This document shows, piece by piece, positions 33,788 through 45,426 of a stretch of 64,000 bases of DNA. A program made the translations under genes and the position numbers. This DNA is from Icerya purchasi (lineage: Eukaryota; Arthropoda; Insecta; Hemiptera; Monophlebidae): NCBI GenBank assembly GCA_039619475.1, contig CM077115.1:177018060-177082059 (forward strand), in the 5' to 3' direction. Positions within the stretch are counted from its first letter, which is position 1. Each line of letters starts with the position of its first letter. Under the pieces are notes generated by a model. It made no database searches. It was not told where the DNA came from and saw only the letters and a program-made list of their open reading frames with translations.

Positions 33788-34155
33788 CCTTTTGGAATCG
33801 CCAGCCGAGGGCATTACCCAGAATTAGCTTATGTTGGTAAGAGAGAGGGAGAAACGAATTAGAATCGAATATTACTAGAGATAGAAGCAATGAAGGACGC
33901 TATAATAGGAATGATCGCCGAGGATGGAAGAGAAGGAATAAACGAATTATTACATGGCATAGGCAAACCAAGATTCAGGAGTTGTCTATAGAAGTGAGAG
34001 CATTCTATAGATATAGGCGCGTATTCGAAAAAGATGTGATTTGTATCGCAATCATCCGGATGGAAAGAACAACAAGAGGAAAAGGGCATAGAAAAACGGA
34101 AAGAGGATGCAGGCAGTCGACGGTAATGACTAAAGTTAAGGTTCACTGTGTGCAC
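33788..34155 (-). pseudogene. C-terminal scrap of a family A-like LINE ORF2
   Basis: The minus strand reads LNFSHYRRLPASSFRFSMPFSSCCSFHPDDCDTNHIFFEYAPIS...LNLGLPMPCNNSFIPSLPSSAIIPI, colinear with the C-terminal 95 residues of the complete family A ORF2. The Cys/His motif is damaged. A T-run near 33,778-33,787 fits a degraded poly(A). Confidence 0.8.
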
Positions 34156-34339
34156 TAACGCGCGAACAGCATTAGTAAAAACTACAAATATTTATATATT
34201 TTTTTCGTTTAATACCCTCGCAATCTTTTACAGACTATAAAAAATTTTCCACCTCAACTTATTTCGAATTTTATAGTTTAAGAAGAGACAAATTTGTCGC
34301 GTTTTAGGAATTAATTAGTTTCAATTTATTATGAGGTGC

Positions 34340-34690
34340 AGAAGCAGCGACATATACAAAAAGAACAGCGGAATATTTGGAAGCATACGAAATTTGGATA
34401 CACAGGAAAACCATGAAGAAATCACGGACACAGAAAGTCAAGAACGACGAAGTTGCAAAGGGCAAACACCGGGAGACAAATCTTCAATATTTAATGAAAC
34501 TAATAAAATCTCTAGTTATTTCGGCCACGGAATCGTTACGTTTAATTTTACAAGGAAAGATTATGGGAAAAAGAAGACGAAGAAGAAGAAGGTCGACGAC
34601 GTGGACTGACAACATACGAGCATGGACCGGTAAAATAACGACGAGAGACTTGATGGACGCAACGACCAAACATGAAACGTGATATTTCCC
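34340..34690 (+). pseudogene. C-terminal scrap of an RTE-type LINE
   Basis: The plus strand reads EAYEIWIHRKTMKKSRTQKVKNDEVAK, then SLRLILQGKIMGKRRRRRRRSTTWTDNIRAWTG. It parallels the RTE C-terminus (FEMWVYRRM...VTNEEVL...LILQGKI.GKRGRGRRR.SWL.NIR.WTG). Divergent but colinear. Confidence 0.7.
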
Positions 34691-35329
34691 CAAGAAAAAT
34701 AATCGTTACGCGCACATATCTGCGGACGACACGAAAGAGATAAAAAGTCGTCTTGAGAAATGACGTGCTTTCTCGTAAACGGTTATTAGTCCTAGGATAC
34801 GTAAGAATATATTCCCCAATCCCCTCTACACTGGTTTAGGCTGCTCGACAAATCTGGTCGCAAGCGATTTTACAGAAGAGATAAATAAAATTTATTACCT
34901 TATTAATTACATTTAGTAACGAAAAAAAATAAAAATGATTTTTTCGAATACGAGAATTTATACTTTTTGATATAGCGTGCTGACTATATTTTGTCTTCCT
35001 CGGAGATTTTGTATTCGAGCAATCCGGGTGGTAATCAACTTGGTAAATTCCGACAGCATCGACGGATAATATAATGATTCTAATTCTCGATGAGCATATG
35101 CCACCTCAGTGGGGTCACATTCCTACTCAATTTGCTATTAATTTTTGTCCGAGAGTGCATACTGCTTCAGTACTGAGATTAGATTACTCCACTTTTCGTC
35201 GGTTTTTTTGGCAACAGCTTCCCCGCTTTCAAGAACCCAAAAATCTTTATTAAAAAAAAATTTGGGTGCGGCTGTGCTGGGCCACAGGACCGTTAATTTA
35301 AAGTGAAACGCCTATATCGGTTTAAGTAT
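34691..35329. other. Intergenic, nothing recognised
   Basis: No coding or repeat signal recognised. Confidence 0.4.
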
Positions 35330-35337
35330 TTATATAC

Positions 35338-35606
35338 ATTTATATATATAAATATATATAGATATATATATAAATATATATAGATATATATATAAATATA
35401 TATAGATATATATAAATATATATAGATATATATATAAATATATATAGATATATATAAATATATTAATGCCATGATTATGGAGTATATAACTCTAAAACAT
35501 GTCGGCTCTTTTTAATATTTTTAAAGTATAACTTTCTGTAACACATATTTTATAAATTTTTAATAAAATATATATATGGATATATATAAATATATATATC
35601 CATATA
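35338..35606. repeat. AT minisatellite (TATATAAATATATATAGA units)
   Basis: Tandem units of roughly 16-22 bp, made of TATATATAAATATATATAGA with length variants, run from 35,338 to about 35,463. A related ATATATGGATATATATAAATATATAT palindrome lies at about 35,571-35,605. Confidence 0.85.
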
Positions 35607-36611
35607 TTGAAGTGTTATTATATCTTCTGTTTTATTTGGCTTTTTATTTCTTATCTCAGGGATGCCACCGCGAGTTTTATTCCCGCGGACTTATTTTATT
35701 ATGCTGTTATTATGATGATTTTTATTAATTATTATAATTTCTAATCATTATAATAATTATTAATATTATTATTATTATTTTTTAATTAGCTTATTATTTT
35801 CTTTTTATATACATATTTTTTCTTTTATTTTTATTCACGTGCACAAGAATGTTAATTATTATTTAGTTATTTATTATCAACACGTACATAAATCTTTCGT
35901 GGACAGTCGACCGTAATAAAATTTGAATATTCTTATTTAAAATCAAAAATAATGAAATAATACAGTTTAAATAATAAATTTCAACCGAATGGTTAATATA
36001 AACTTATATAAAGTATATACATATCTCGAATTCCGGAGGTGTCGATGCCGATGATATGATGATGCTGATTTGTTGTTCCTCTTCGTTGATATTTTCTGAC
36101 GTAAGACTTTTGGTATTCGAATTTTTTCTTTCGTTTTACTTTAACTAAATTAATTCATTGATATTTTTTTTTTTTTTTTACAAACGCGATAACATAATTA
36201 TTATTTTTTACGGCCGAATATGACAACCACGGAAAGCGTCTGGCCAATATAGGGACTCCCACTCAGCCTTTATTTAAACCGTCTTTTTCCGACTCTAAAA
36301 TCTGACTTCAACGACTGATCGTTCGTGAACGTATTTCCGATCTCCGAACCAAATCGAAGATCCCTCCACCGTCGGACGGCGTTTCCTCCAGCACTATTTC
36401 CATTACGTCAGACGTGACGTAACATCACTCCAGGCATCATCAACCCCGATCATTAGCCGAACTACACACACATTTACACTCCCGCTCGCCTTAGATTCTA
36501 TGTTAATTACTAATTTGTTTATTATATATTTTTCATGTAATGAACACATTACAATATATAGACAGATAGATATAAATATATGCGGTGAACAATAATAGTC
36601 GTTGCGTTGCG
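35607..36611. other. Intergenic, AT-rich
   Basis: AT-rich sequence with (ATT)n-like runs near 35,700-35,780. At 36,534-36,560 a string CATGTAATGAACACATTACA nearly repeats that at 16,321. No gene recognised. Confidence 0.4.
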
Positions 36612-36698
36612 CGATTTCATTACACGATTTCGTTTCATTATTTCGTTTCACAATTTCGTTTCACTATTTCGTTTCACAATTTCATTTCACAATTACGT
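36612..36698. repeat. Short tandem repeat, ATTTCGTTTCAC units
   Basis: About six copies of a 13-15 bp unit related to ATTTCGTTTCAC(A/T), decaying at both edges. Confidence 0.75.
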
Positions 36699-38424
36699 AT
36701 AAAAGGAGTAGCCCATATTTTAGGTTATTGCTAATGGTTTATTATGCGCAGCGTAATGTCAACTAATCAGCGTGCACGTAACGGTTGTCATTGTTTTGTA
36801 ACAGGGTTTTAATCGTTATGTCTATTTTAATCGATTTTTCTTGCCGCGCACATCGAACTCAAAGCTACCACAAAAACATCGTGGCAAAAAAGAATATTTT
36901 TGGCATTTAAACGTTTAACAGTGGTGCGCAGGCAATGTGTTCAATAAGTGACATTTGACGTATTTGATTTAAGCCGTTCTTTAGTTCGCTCGCAGAAGCG
37001 GGTTTGATATCTTTTTCTGCGCACGGCGACTAGAAATTTCCATTTAGAAGAGGTCAAGTGCGGTTTTTGTAAAAACAAGTCAGGCAAACCCTCGTTCATT
37101 GAAATCTTATTAGCCGTGCTGCGCGGGGATAATGAAGCAGATCCTTCTTCAGACGTTAAATTGAACAAGATAAGGTGGTATACAGGCGTCGAACGGTCAA
37201 TTTATAATAAAAGTTATAAATCAACTGCGGCAAATCATGTGGAACGTGCGGTTAAGGAATGAAATTGCGAAACCAGTGCACAGAATAGCCCTTTCCGGAT
37301 TATTATTTTTATTTATTTTTTATAATACATTATACACTAATATGTGTGTGTCTGCATTTGTACTCCTTACGTGTACACACAATAAAGGATTCGTGGAAAC
37401 TGCCTCTGTCGTTCATTCGTTGGTAGATTTATTTTTTCGTTTCTGTTCCATTTATGGTTCTGATACATCGCATCGTCAGCTTTTTTTATACTCACACGCC
37501 CACACGTACGCACACTGAGTACATCATTTTTACTAAGAGTGACACAACAATTTTTCCGTTTGCATCTGCGCTTTGGGAAATGAAAAATGAAGGTGACCTG
37601 GTTTTTCTTTTAAATCGGAGAAACACACAACGTAAGTCGAAATGTACGATATACAATCCAACGGTACATGCATTATAAAAATATTAATCAAATGCACGTT
37701 CTTTTTTATAATCGTTCGCGTATGTCGTTGTGAACGAACGTGAATTTAAATTATTTCTTCTTTTTTTTGTCCGCACCGGCAAAAGATAACATTCAAAACA
37801 TCATCGAGAGTCTAAAATTTGCGTAATAAATTCTCGTAGCAGAACGTTCCGGTGAATTCGATTACGCTTGTATGTCGGCGATACCGCAGCAAATTTGTAA
37901 GAAACATCGACGAAATGAATGTTATTAATGATGGAATAAAAGTACGTTAAACCTAGCCGGTTAAAAAGTACGCAGATAACAAAATACCGGAAGAGTCACG
38001 TTTTTTTCTACGTAACTCTATTCATCGATAATAATTTAGAGGATATTAGCATTCACGGATATCGCCGCAGTTTTATCTCGGCATTACTTATGCATCGTGG
38101 GCGAGTAAAATTTTTCATTAACCATTTTCCGTGAAATTGGCGCCGTTTGTGATTTGAATAAGTTGGCGCACTGACGGGAATTTTCTTTAATCGAACATTA
38201 AATCCGGAAAATCTCACCTAATTGTACTTAATTCGAGTTAATCTGTATCGTAAATCCCGCAATTTGCGCTTACAATGTGTTCCGCAGTTATTTGTCCAGC
38301 TTTTTCATTGTGGAAGTTAAGACTAATCGCGTCCCCAACTGTGACAAGTGTAAGATAACTTTATTTAATTCGCAGGCGAACTCCGCAGTTTCTGCTCGTC
38401 TATCTTCTCCAATGTTATGCTTAC
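36699..38424. other. Intergenic, no gene recognised
   Basis: A 75-codon minus-strand frame at 36,941-37,168 (containing LTSSKWKFLVAVRRKRYQTRF) is somewhat protein-like but matches no family I know. Other short frames look random. Confidence 0.35.
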
Positions 38425-39060
38425 ACACAAGGGGTAAACCGCTGAGGAAGTTTGGTGTTCTAAAAAAGTAAAGTGAGTCCCATACCGTTAGTAGGGCGTC
38501 GTGGATTGCGAAGTTAAGCTTCATAGTGTACTAAGCCCAACGGTACTGATGAGAGTAGGAGGGCCAATTTAGAATTCTCTGGTATTTAATTTCAGATTAG
38601 GTATATACCTAGGAGCGTTTCGAATCCGGAACAAGGCAAGTCTCGAACCCGTGTGTGCTTGTGCAAACATGTCGTAATTCCAGCAATTCCACAGGAATTC
38701 TAGAAATTCTGGAACAAGAAATTTTTAGAGAAGTCTATGAACTAGAGTTCTTAATTTCAATTATTACGAAGCAGTAAACAGCTGTAGAATTATAATCAGA
38801 ATTACTAGGGAATATATTAGGAAACAGTGGCTAATTGACTGATTATGGGTTATGTTCAACGAAAAATTGAAAAACTGTATCCTTTCATGTTACCGTGCAC
38901 ACACTATCAAAGGTAAACTTAAAGGGTAAACCGCCGAGGAAGTTTAGTGTACAATATGCAGGAATTCCAAGCAATTCTATAGCGATATCATAGCAGTTTC
39001 ACAGCAATTCCAGAGGAATTTCAGCAAGTCCAAAGGAATTCTAGGAAGCAGTGTACAAAA
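38425..39060. repeat. Locally duplicated unit (GGTAAACCGC.GAGGAAGTTT)
   Basis: The segment GGTAAACCGCTGAGGAAGTTTGGTGT near 38,431 recurs at about 38,930 as GGTAAACCGCCGAGGAAGTTTAGTGT. AATTCCAGCAATTC-type motifs follow both copies (38,675-38,715 and 38,957-39,045). This points to a local segmental duplication that also involves the SINE-like units. Confidence 0.6.
38470..38660 (-). repeat. SINE-like unit, copy 1 (5'-truncated, B box only)
   Basis: Minus-strand reading starts within a B-box (GGGTTCGAGACTTG, 38,636-38,650). It then shares its body with copy 2, including ACCAGAGAAT, CTTAGTACA and GCTTAACTT (38,510-38,520 on the plus strand: GAAGTTAAGCT). The A-box half is missing. The body contains GAAGTTAAGC...GTACT, reminiscent of the internal region of 5S rRNA. 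Confidence 0.6.
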
Positions 39061-39283
39061 TTTACATCGGCAGTTTACACCCCTTCTACTTACCAAAAAG
39101 TATAGTGCCGGTCCGTCAAATTTAGATTTCAGCTATACGGTAGTCTGCGCCTAATTTTAGCACATTTATGCCGGAATTTTGGCAACTTTTTCGCACGCTA
39201 CTCTGACGTTACATCATTCTGAAATTTCTTTCACAAAATTCGGGGATATTCCAATTTGAAAATAAAAAAAAAAAAAAAAAAGT

Positions 39284-39540
39284 AAAGTAAATCCCGTATC
39301 CTTAACAGAGCGTCGGGGCTTGTAAAGTTAAGCTTTTCGCAATGTACTAAGTCTAATGGATCTAAGGAGAATACTGCGGACAGTTCCTTTCTACTAGGGA
39401 TCCACCTTTACTTTCCCAGATTTCTCTGGTACCCAATTATTTTAGGCTGGGTAAACCTGATCTGGACCGAGACAAGTCTCGAACCAGTGTCCTCTGGTTT
39501 AGTAGCCAAGCGCCTTAACCACTAGGCTACCGATAGCCTT
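39284..39540 (-). repeat. SINE-like unit, copy 2 with tRNA-type A and B boxes
   Basis: On the minus strand the head reads TAGCCTAGTGGTTAAGGCGC (A box at 39,519-39,529) and CACTGGTTCGAGAC (B box at 39,476-39,485). The spacing is right for a tRNA-derived Pol III promoter. The body matches copy 1 at 38,470-38,660. It ends next to a poly-T/poly-A run at 39,265-39,283 (T on this strand). In the opposite strand the body carries AAAGTTAAGC...GTACTAAG, a 5S-like string. Interpreted as a tRNA-derived SINE; no known family is assigned. Confidence 0.6.
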
Positions 39541-40083
39541 ACTTAATTTCGCTTAACCTATTTCTATTTACGACGCAAATCTCACGAGTACATAACAACA
39601 CCATTTTTTCGAGACGGTGTTTGTAAATTATTTCTACACTTAACAGCTGAACCTAGAAAGCAATGTTTTAACGTAACTTCATCTGTGATTCTTTTTTTTT
39701 GTTTAAAATTTAAGATGGTTTTCTTTTGCCATTTTTTTTTTCTCGTTTTTTTCAGCCTCCGGTTAATTATTATATTAAAATCTACGTAATCGAACCGATG
39801 CGAATTGATGGAAATGATTTTCAACGCCTAGTTTTTTCGCTCGAGATTCATTCACTTTGTTGACAGTTTTTTATTTTTCTTACTCTCAACTATTCCGGTT
39901 CCGATAAATTGCGGCTAATCGATATATTTTAACAGCGAATTTTTTTGTAGGAGCGGTCGAGAAGCCTTTCGACTCCGTCACGCGTGATAAAGTCGTGTTC
40001 TGTTCAACAGTTCGTTGCAGAGATTGGTGAGATCGTTTAATTTGTTTATCTCCATTATCTTCTCTTTTTTTTTATTTCTTTTG

Positions 40084-40246
40084 TTTTATTTTATTTCGTT
40101 TGTTTTGTTTTATTTCGTTTGTTTTGTTTTATTTCGTTTGTTTTGTTTTATTTCGTTTGTTTTGTTTTATTTCGTTTGTTTTCTTTTATTTCGTTTGTTT
40201 TCTTTTATTTCGTTTGTTTTCTTTTATTTCGTTTGTTTTCTTTTTA
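40084..40246. repeat. 19-bp minisatellite (TTTCGTTTGTTTTGTTTTA)
   Basis: The TTTCG core recurs exactly every 19 bp from 40,094 to 40,227 (eight copies). The last units change TTTTGTTTTA to TTTTCTTTTA. It lies upstream of a decayed LINE and may have been part of its leader. Confidence 0.9.
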
Positions 40247-40309
40247 TCGGTTTCATTTTTCACTTTGTTTTATCTAATTTCTGAACTGGCCGCTAGTTTA
40301 AATTAATGC

Positions 40310-41600
40310 CGGATTCGTTTGACGGCGGAGGTAAATCTCCAATCCGTACTGATACTACAAGCGCCGCTAACCGTGCCGCGTAGATTAAAATGGCTAATAA
40401 AACAAATAAAACTGTTTAAACAATTATCTTCCATATCCTCGTCGAATTTATCTACTTCGAGAGACAATAGCGCCTCATCGGTAGAAAATATTAATAAGCC
40501 CGTCGTCGACGTTGGTATTTCTATTATCTCTAATTTCCTCGGACGTACTTAATAAGCCTAGTCTTACTATCGCACTTTTTCCCCGAAAAATGATATCGCC
40601 TATCTTCATTCTACGGCATCAGTCAAAAAGTTTTATTATAATAAAGTCGGCGATATCTCTTTTATCTTTCACGCTAGTAAAAACCTAATTAAATTAAATT
40701 TTATATCCACACCGGCGGCTGCTAATACATTTTAGCTCTCCGAAAAGTTACAGCCTATTCGTTCATCTTTCCCCTATCTGAGATTTCATTGTGGTCTATC
40801 AACTTAAGATCCTCTACAATGGTACCACCGTAGTATCGAAACTAATAAAAACTCCTTAGAATAGCTGCTGGACCAGTATGATATTAATATTAGGTTGCTT
40901 TTTGAAACCTGGTTAAAAAGCTCTTCTGTGACATCAAGTTCTGTGGTTTCATCAGTTCTAACTGCAGTGAGGGCTACGGTGATTCAGTTTATTTTGATAA
41001 AGAATGATAAGCCCGTGAGTACCAACTCCTAATCCTAACTATTCGAATTTAGTTTACATCTTCATTTCTAACTAAAATTCATTTTTGCCTATATTCCTCC
41101 GAATTACGAATTGCACAATTTTCCGTTCCAAACTTTTATTAATTCTTTTCCCTTTCTCTTCATTATAGATGGTGGTCGAAATGCCCACTTTCCTCTTTAG
41201 GGTTATTACAATTGCAATAGTCGTAGCACGATCTTAGAAATCTGTTTCCTTTAGAAAATAATCTATTCCTTCTCAATTACCTGTTCACCTAATTGTAGCA
41301 GAAGTTTCTCTTCTCTCTCTCTCTCTCTCTCTCTTCATTCGTTAGCTCGCTTTCGAGACTACCTATCTGTACAATCTAGCTGTACAGAATAGGTAGCTTT
41401 CTTGGCAATTTCTATATGCAATGCTAGTGCACATGCAAGAACCAATCTTTTAATTCTCTTGATCTATTTCTTCTTCTAATCTTGGCTCCGGTTATCCGCA
41501 GCACCTTTAAAAGCGATCACGCTTCTATCATTATTTCTTTGGATTTTTTTGTTTTACTTCACTTCTTTTTACGCTCCGAAACGGGTCCTTTCCAAAGTTG
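40310..41600 (+). pseudogene. 5' half of a family A-like LINE, interrupted at 41,600
   Basis: Plus-strand frames at 40,800-41,580 follow the family A endonuclease. They give LQWYHRSIETNKNSLE, DINIRLLFETWLKSS, an IDGGRNAHFPL region (GGDWNAHSPL in the complete copy) near 41,170-41,200, and FKSDHASIIISLDFF (the SDH motif) near 41,510. Upstream, 40,310-40,740 may be an ORF1 remnant (GDISFIFHASKN... resembles the ORF1 middle part), but this is weak. The coding match breaks off at a poly-T run at 41,600 and resumes at about 46,690. Confidence 0.75.
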
Positions 41601-41719
41601 TTTTTTTTTTTTTTTTTTTTTTGTGAAAGCAACATCCTGTACCGTGTTTAACTGCTGTGTCTATTACAGTACGAAGATGCGCAGTTTGTTTTTATAGATA
41701 TCTGATTATTCCGCTAGTT

Positions 41720-44700
41720 CTGATAAATTGTGTTATGGATAAAATTGCATCGGGGGAATTCTCAAGAATGTTGGTGACTGTTTTGTTATTAATTGAAGGG
41801 GGCCGGTGAGGTGATAATGCTGGACAGTCGCATAGTATATGAGGAGTTGAGGGAGCAAAATCTTAGCCACAGAAAGGACAATTCGTAGGAGAGGGGGTTC
41901 TTTGCAAAATAAAATTATGCGACATGGCCGTATGGCCTATGCGCAAGCGGCTAAGTACACAGAAATCTCTGCGGGAAATGCTTTTTTCTGGCCACCATGG
42001 TTCCGTTGAGGGTTTAATTAACCTCGAGAAAGTCTGACACGAGGACCAATGGGTTTTCCATAAGGACGTGAGATTATTGAAGATTATGTTCGAGAGATAA
42101 GGTGGAGGTGGGCTGTTACTAGGCGAGGGGCAATATATTTCTGCTCGGGCGGATGTATCGACGCGTTCATTTCCAGGAATCCCTGCATGGCTGGGCGCCC
42201 ACAGAAAGGATACGGAGCACTGTCTCTTAATAAGTTCGTATAATACCTGCTGGGTTCGAATTGCTACAGGATGTTTGGTGAGGGGTTTAGAAATTGTCAA
42301 TAAAGCTGCGGATGAATCAGATACCAGCAGGGCTTTCTGTGATGTAGGCTCTGTAGAAAGAAAATATTCCAAACAGAAAAATACTGCGTATATTTCAGCA
42401 TCCAGTACCGAGCAATTGTCATTCAGTCGAATGCTTCGAATCACGTCGCAGACTTCAAAGGAACAGGCGGTTGGGGATGAAGTAGCCTCTGGGGTAGCCT
42501 TGGCAGCATCCGTGTAGAAAAAGAGGTGGTCGGGGTATTTTTGCATTGTTGCTGTTGTCAACTGAACGATATTCGGGTGCAGGGGTTTATTATACTTCGT
42601 CAGGGAAAAGTTAACATCAATGTTTAAAGGGGCCCACGGCGGAATCATGATGTTAGGAGCTAGGTTAGGGAAAGGGATTACGCTCACGTTGTGCTGCGAT
42701 AGGAGAGCCAGGATTTCTGGTAGTGGGTCATTAGGGAACTCTGGAGTATTGGGGAGATCATTTGTGTCAATAGGACAGGCACGTTTACTAGAGAAAAGAG
42801 CGAGGGTCTCACGGTGGTAATAATAGGTTCGGAAATACTTTAGTGGGGGAGTGCCTAACAAGGCACACAAACTTACAGACGGGGAAGTTCTATGTGCGCC
42901 AAGTATCGTGCGGAGCGCCGTGTGGTGTATTGAATCAAGGGATTTAAGTAAAGAGGGACTGGCTGGCGCATACGCCTGGGACCCGTAGTTTATTCTGGAA
43001 ATGACTAAGGATTTGTATATGAAGAGGAGAGTTTTCGGAGGTACATTATACTTTGTGTTTGATACATATTTAAGAATAGATAGGAATTTATGACATTTAA
43101 CTTTAAGATTGGATGTGTGGGATCGCCAAGTTAGCTTTTGATCGAACAGTAGTCCAAGGAAAGTAGCAGTAGGGTGGAAATGAAGTGAGGAATTTTCCAG
43201 ATTGAGGCGGATGCTGGAAGAGTTTTGACGTCCCCTATAGAAATCAACACAGATAGACTTAGATGGAGAAAACACAAGACCATTATTGTTGCACCAGGAT
43301 TGTAGTTTTGAAATAATTTTTTGTAGGATTTTTTGAGCATTTGCTGGAAAACTGGAAGACAGGGAAATGTTTAAGTCGTCAAAGTAGAGCCGGGCGTTTA
43401 CAGGCGGAGCAATACAATCATTTATATCATTGATATAAAAAATAAACAAGGTTGCACTAAGGGCAGATCCTTGTGGTAAGCCATTCTCAGTTTGAATGGT
43501 GCTCGATGTTGACGAACCAATCTTAACATGGAACGTTCTGTTTGTTAAAAAATTATTCAGATACCCTGCCATGTTTCCACTTATACCAGCTGTTGTCAGA
43601 TTGGATAAGTGGCCGTATCGCCATACTCTGTCGAACGCCTTTTCTATATTGAAAAAGACGGAGTATACATGTTGGCGTCTGTGAAATGCTGTTAATATTT
43701 GCCTTTGTAGGCTCAGCAGATGATTAACTGTAGTACGCTTCTTACGCCCTCCGGCTTGTGACGAGGATAGGAGATTATTCTGTTCAAGAAAGAAAAGGAG
43801 ACGCCGATTAACCATTTTTTCCAGCGTTTTTGAGAGGACACTTATGAGGGATCCTGTAGTTTTGTGGAAAAAGAGGATCTTTATTTTGCTTCAGAATAGG
43901 AATAACAACTGCTAATTTCCATGGCTCAGGGATCGATCCGGAGAACCATATTTGGTTATAGATATGTAAGAGGAAGTTTTTCGCTGATGGAGGTAAGTGT
44001 TTTAATATATATGGATGGATGGAATCAGGCCCAGGCGCGCTGTTTGCAGTATGGTACTGGAGTTGATAGTCTAGTTTAGAAATGGTGAAATGGCAATTGT
44101 AGGAAAGTGAGGAGTCAGAGATGATAGTTATTGGTTGCTGTTCCGTGGAATATTTCTTTAAAGAGAAGGCAGACGAATATGACGATGAGGATGACTCCAC
44201 TGAAAAATGATTCGCAAAAGCATTTGCGACCTCTAATGGGTCAGATAACATGGAACCATTCTGATTTATCGACAAGGAAGGAGTCGCATGATTAATACCG
44301 TTCAGTGCCTTAATTTTGTGCCAAATATTGTGACTAGAAGTATTTATGGAGATTGAATGCATAAATTGCTGCCAAGATTCCTGTTTTTTGCGCCTAATGA
44401 GGCTCCTCGCTGCTGCACGGCGTTTTTTAAATTCGATCAAATCAGAATATAAGCCTGTTGATTTAAACTTCCTAAGGGCATGTTTACGTTGGCGTATGGC
44501 TGTTCCTATTTCGGGGCACCACCATGGGACCCGTCGGGATCTGTTTGTTGGGACAGACCTAGAAATGGATGCTAGAGCAGCATTCGTAATAGCGTCGATA
44601 AAGGAGTTGATGTTCACTGATAAAGATTCGGATGGCTCGCTGGGAACGTTTACTTTAACTGAAAACATATCCCAATCCGCCTTGTGGAATAGAAATTGAG

Positions 44701-45406
44701 GCTTAGGTGGGAGGGTTTGGGTAGGGAGGGCTTTGGACGGGCATATGAGTATAGGAAAATGGTCGCTAGAGCATAAGTCCTGTAGCACAAAAGTGCTCAG
44801 GTGAGGGAAGATGGAAGTGGAAACAAGTTGTAGGTCGATTGTTGAGAAAGTATTATGGGACAGATTGAAATGAGTGTAACCTGGGGAGGGAAGCAGTATC
44901 AGATCATTATCTAGGACCAGTTTATTGATGACAGAGCCATGTCTGTTTTCCAGTGTTGCTCCCTACAAAGGTGAGTGGGCATTAAAATCACTGAGTAATA
45001 TTAGTGGCGGGCTGACCTGTGATAGTACTGACTGAAACATATCTGTAGTGATTATATAATTCGGAGGCACATAGCAGTTACATAGAGTTATCGGGGTGGC
45101 AGATATCTGAGGAAGATGGACGACCACTGCAATCATTTGTAAGGGGGTACTAAAATTCAACTGTGTTGCTGGGACAGAGGAGTGGACCATAATGGTAACC
45201 TCTCCGTTTGCTCTAAACCCTTGATCATTGCTGAAAGTGAAAAGGGAATAGTTTTGTAGGGCTGGGTTATCTGTGGGCTTCAAATGAGTTTCCTGTAGAC
45301 ATACCACAGCAGAGGAGTGATTTGAAATAAGTAGCTTTAATTCAGCAAGTTGAGGGTAGAATCCTCGACAGTTCCACTGCAGGATAATGTTACGAACCAT
45401 AACCAC
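41720..45406 (-). pseudogene. LINE family B ORF2: endonuclease-RT-RNase H
   Basis: From 45,406: ILQWNCRG, CLQETHL and SDFNAHSPL, where the following Trp codon has become TAG (44,961-44,963). The same frame continues through CSSDHFPI to about 43,860. A single frameshift near 43,850 leads into 43,815-41,863. RT shows FFNIEKAFDRVW, GLPQGSALSATLFIFYINDI and ARLYFDDLNIS; the normal YADD box reads YFDD. RNase H shows FFYTDAAK, DAEIYAV, VSDSSAALL and APSHAGIPGNERVDTSA. The C-terminus has RLRIGHTAMSHNFIL and PTNCPFCG, then a stop at 41,863, with the rest of a Cys/His motif (HILCDCPAL) readable beyond it. Three lesions plus the altered catalytic box indicate a dead but not very old copy. Confidence 0.85.
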
Positions 45407-45426
45407 TATTAGCTTTTCAAATATGT

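Noticed and set aside
35338..35463. CRISPR-like array
   Set aside because: Repeats are contiguous AT units without unique spacers, and the genome context is eukaryotic.
36941..37168. 75-codon minus-strand frame with a basic motif (KWKFLVAVRRKRYQTRF)
   Set aside because: No family recognised, no repeat copy and no supporting context; too weak to call a gene.
38500..38575. Possible 5S rRNA gene (GAAGTTAAGC...GAGAGTAGGA)
   Set aside because: Only scattered matches. It cannot be folded into a full 5S shape, and the same body occurs in the tRNA-headed repeat at 39.3 kb, so it is a repeat.
40015..40306. Phe-rich open frames resembling a membrane protein
   Set aside because: Entirely produced by the 19-bp T-rich minisatellite.
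42275..42820. Plus-strand open frames opposite family B ORF2
   Set aside because: Antisense shadows of the RNase H and RT coding sequence.
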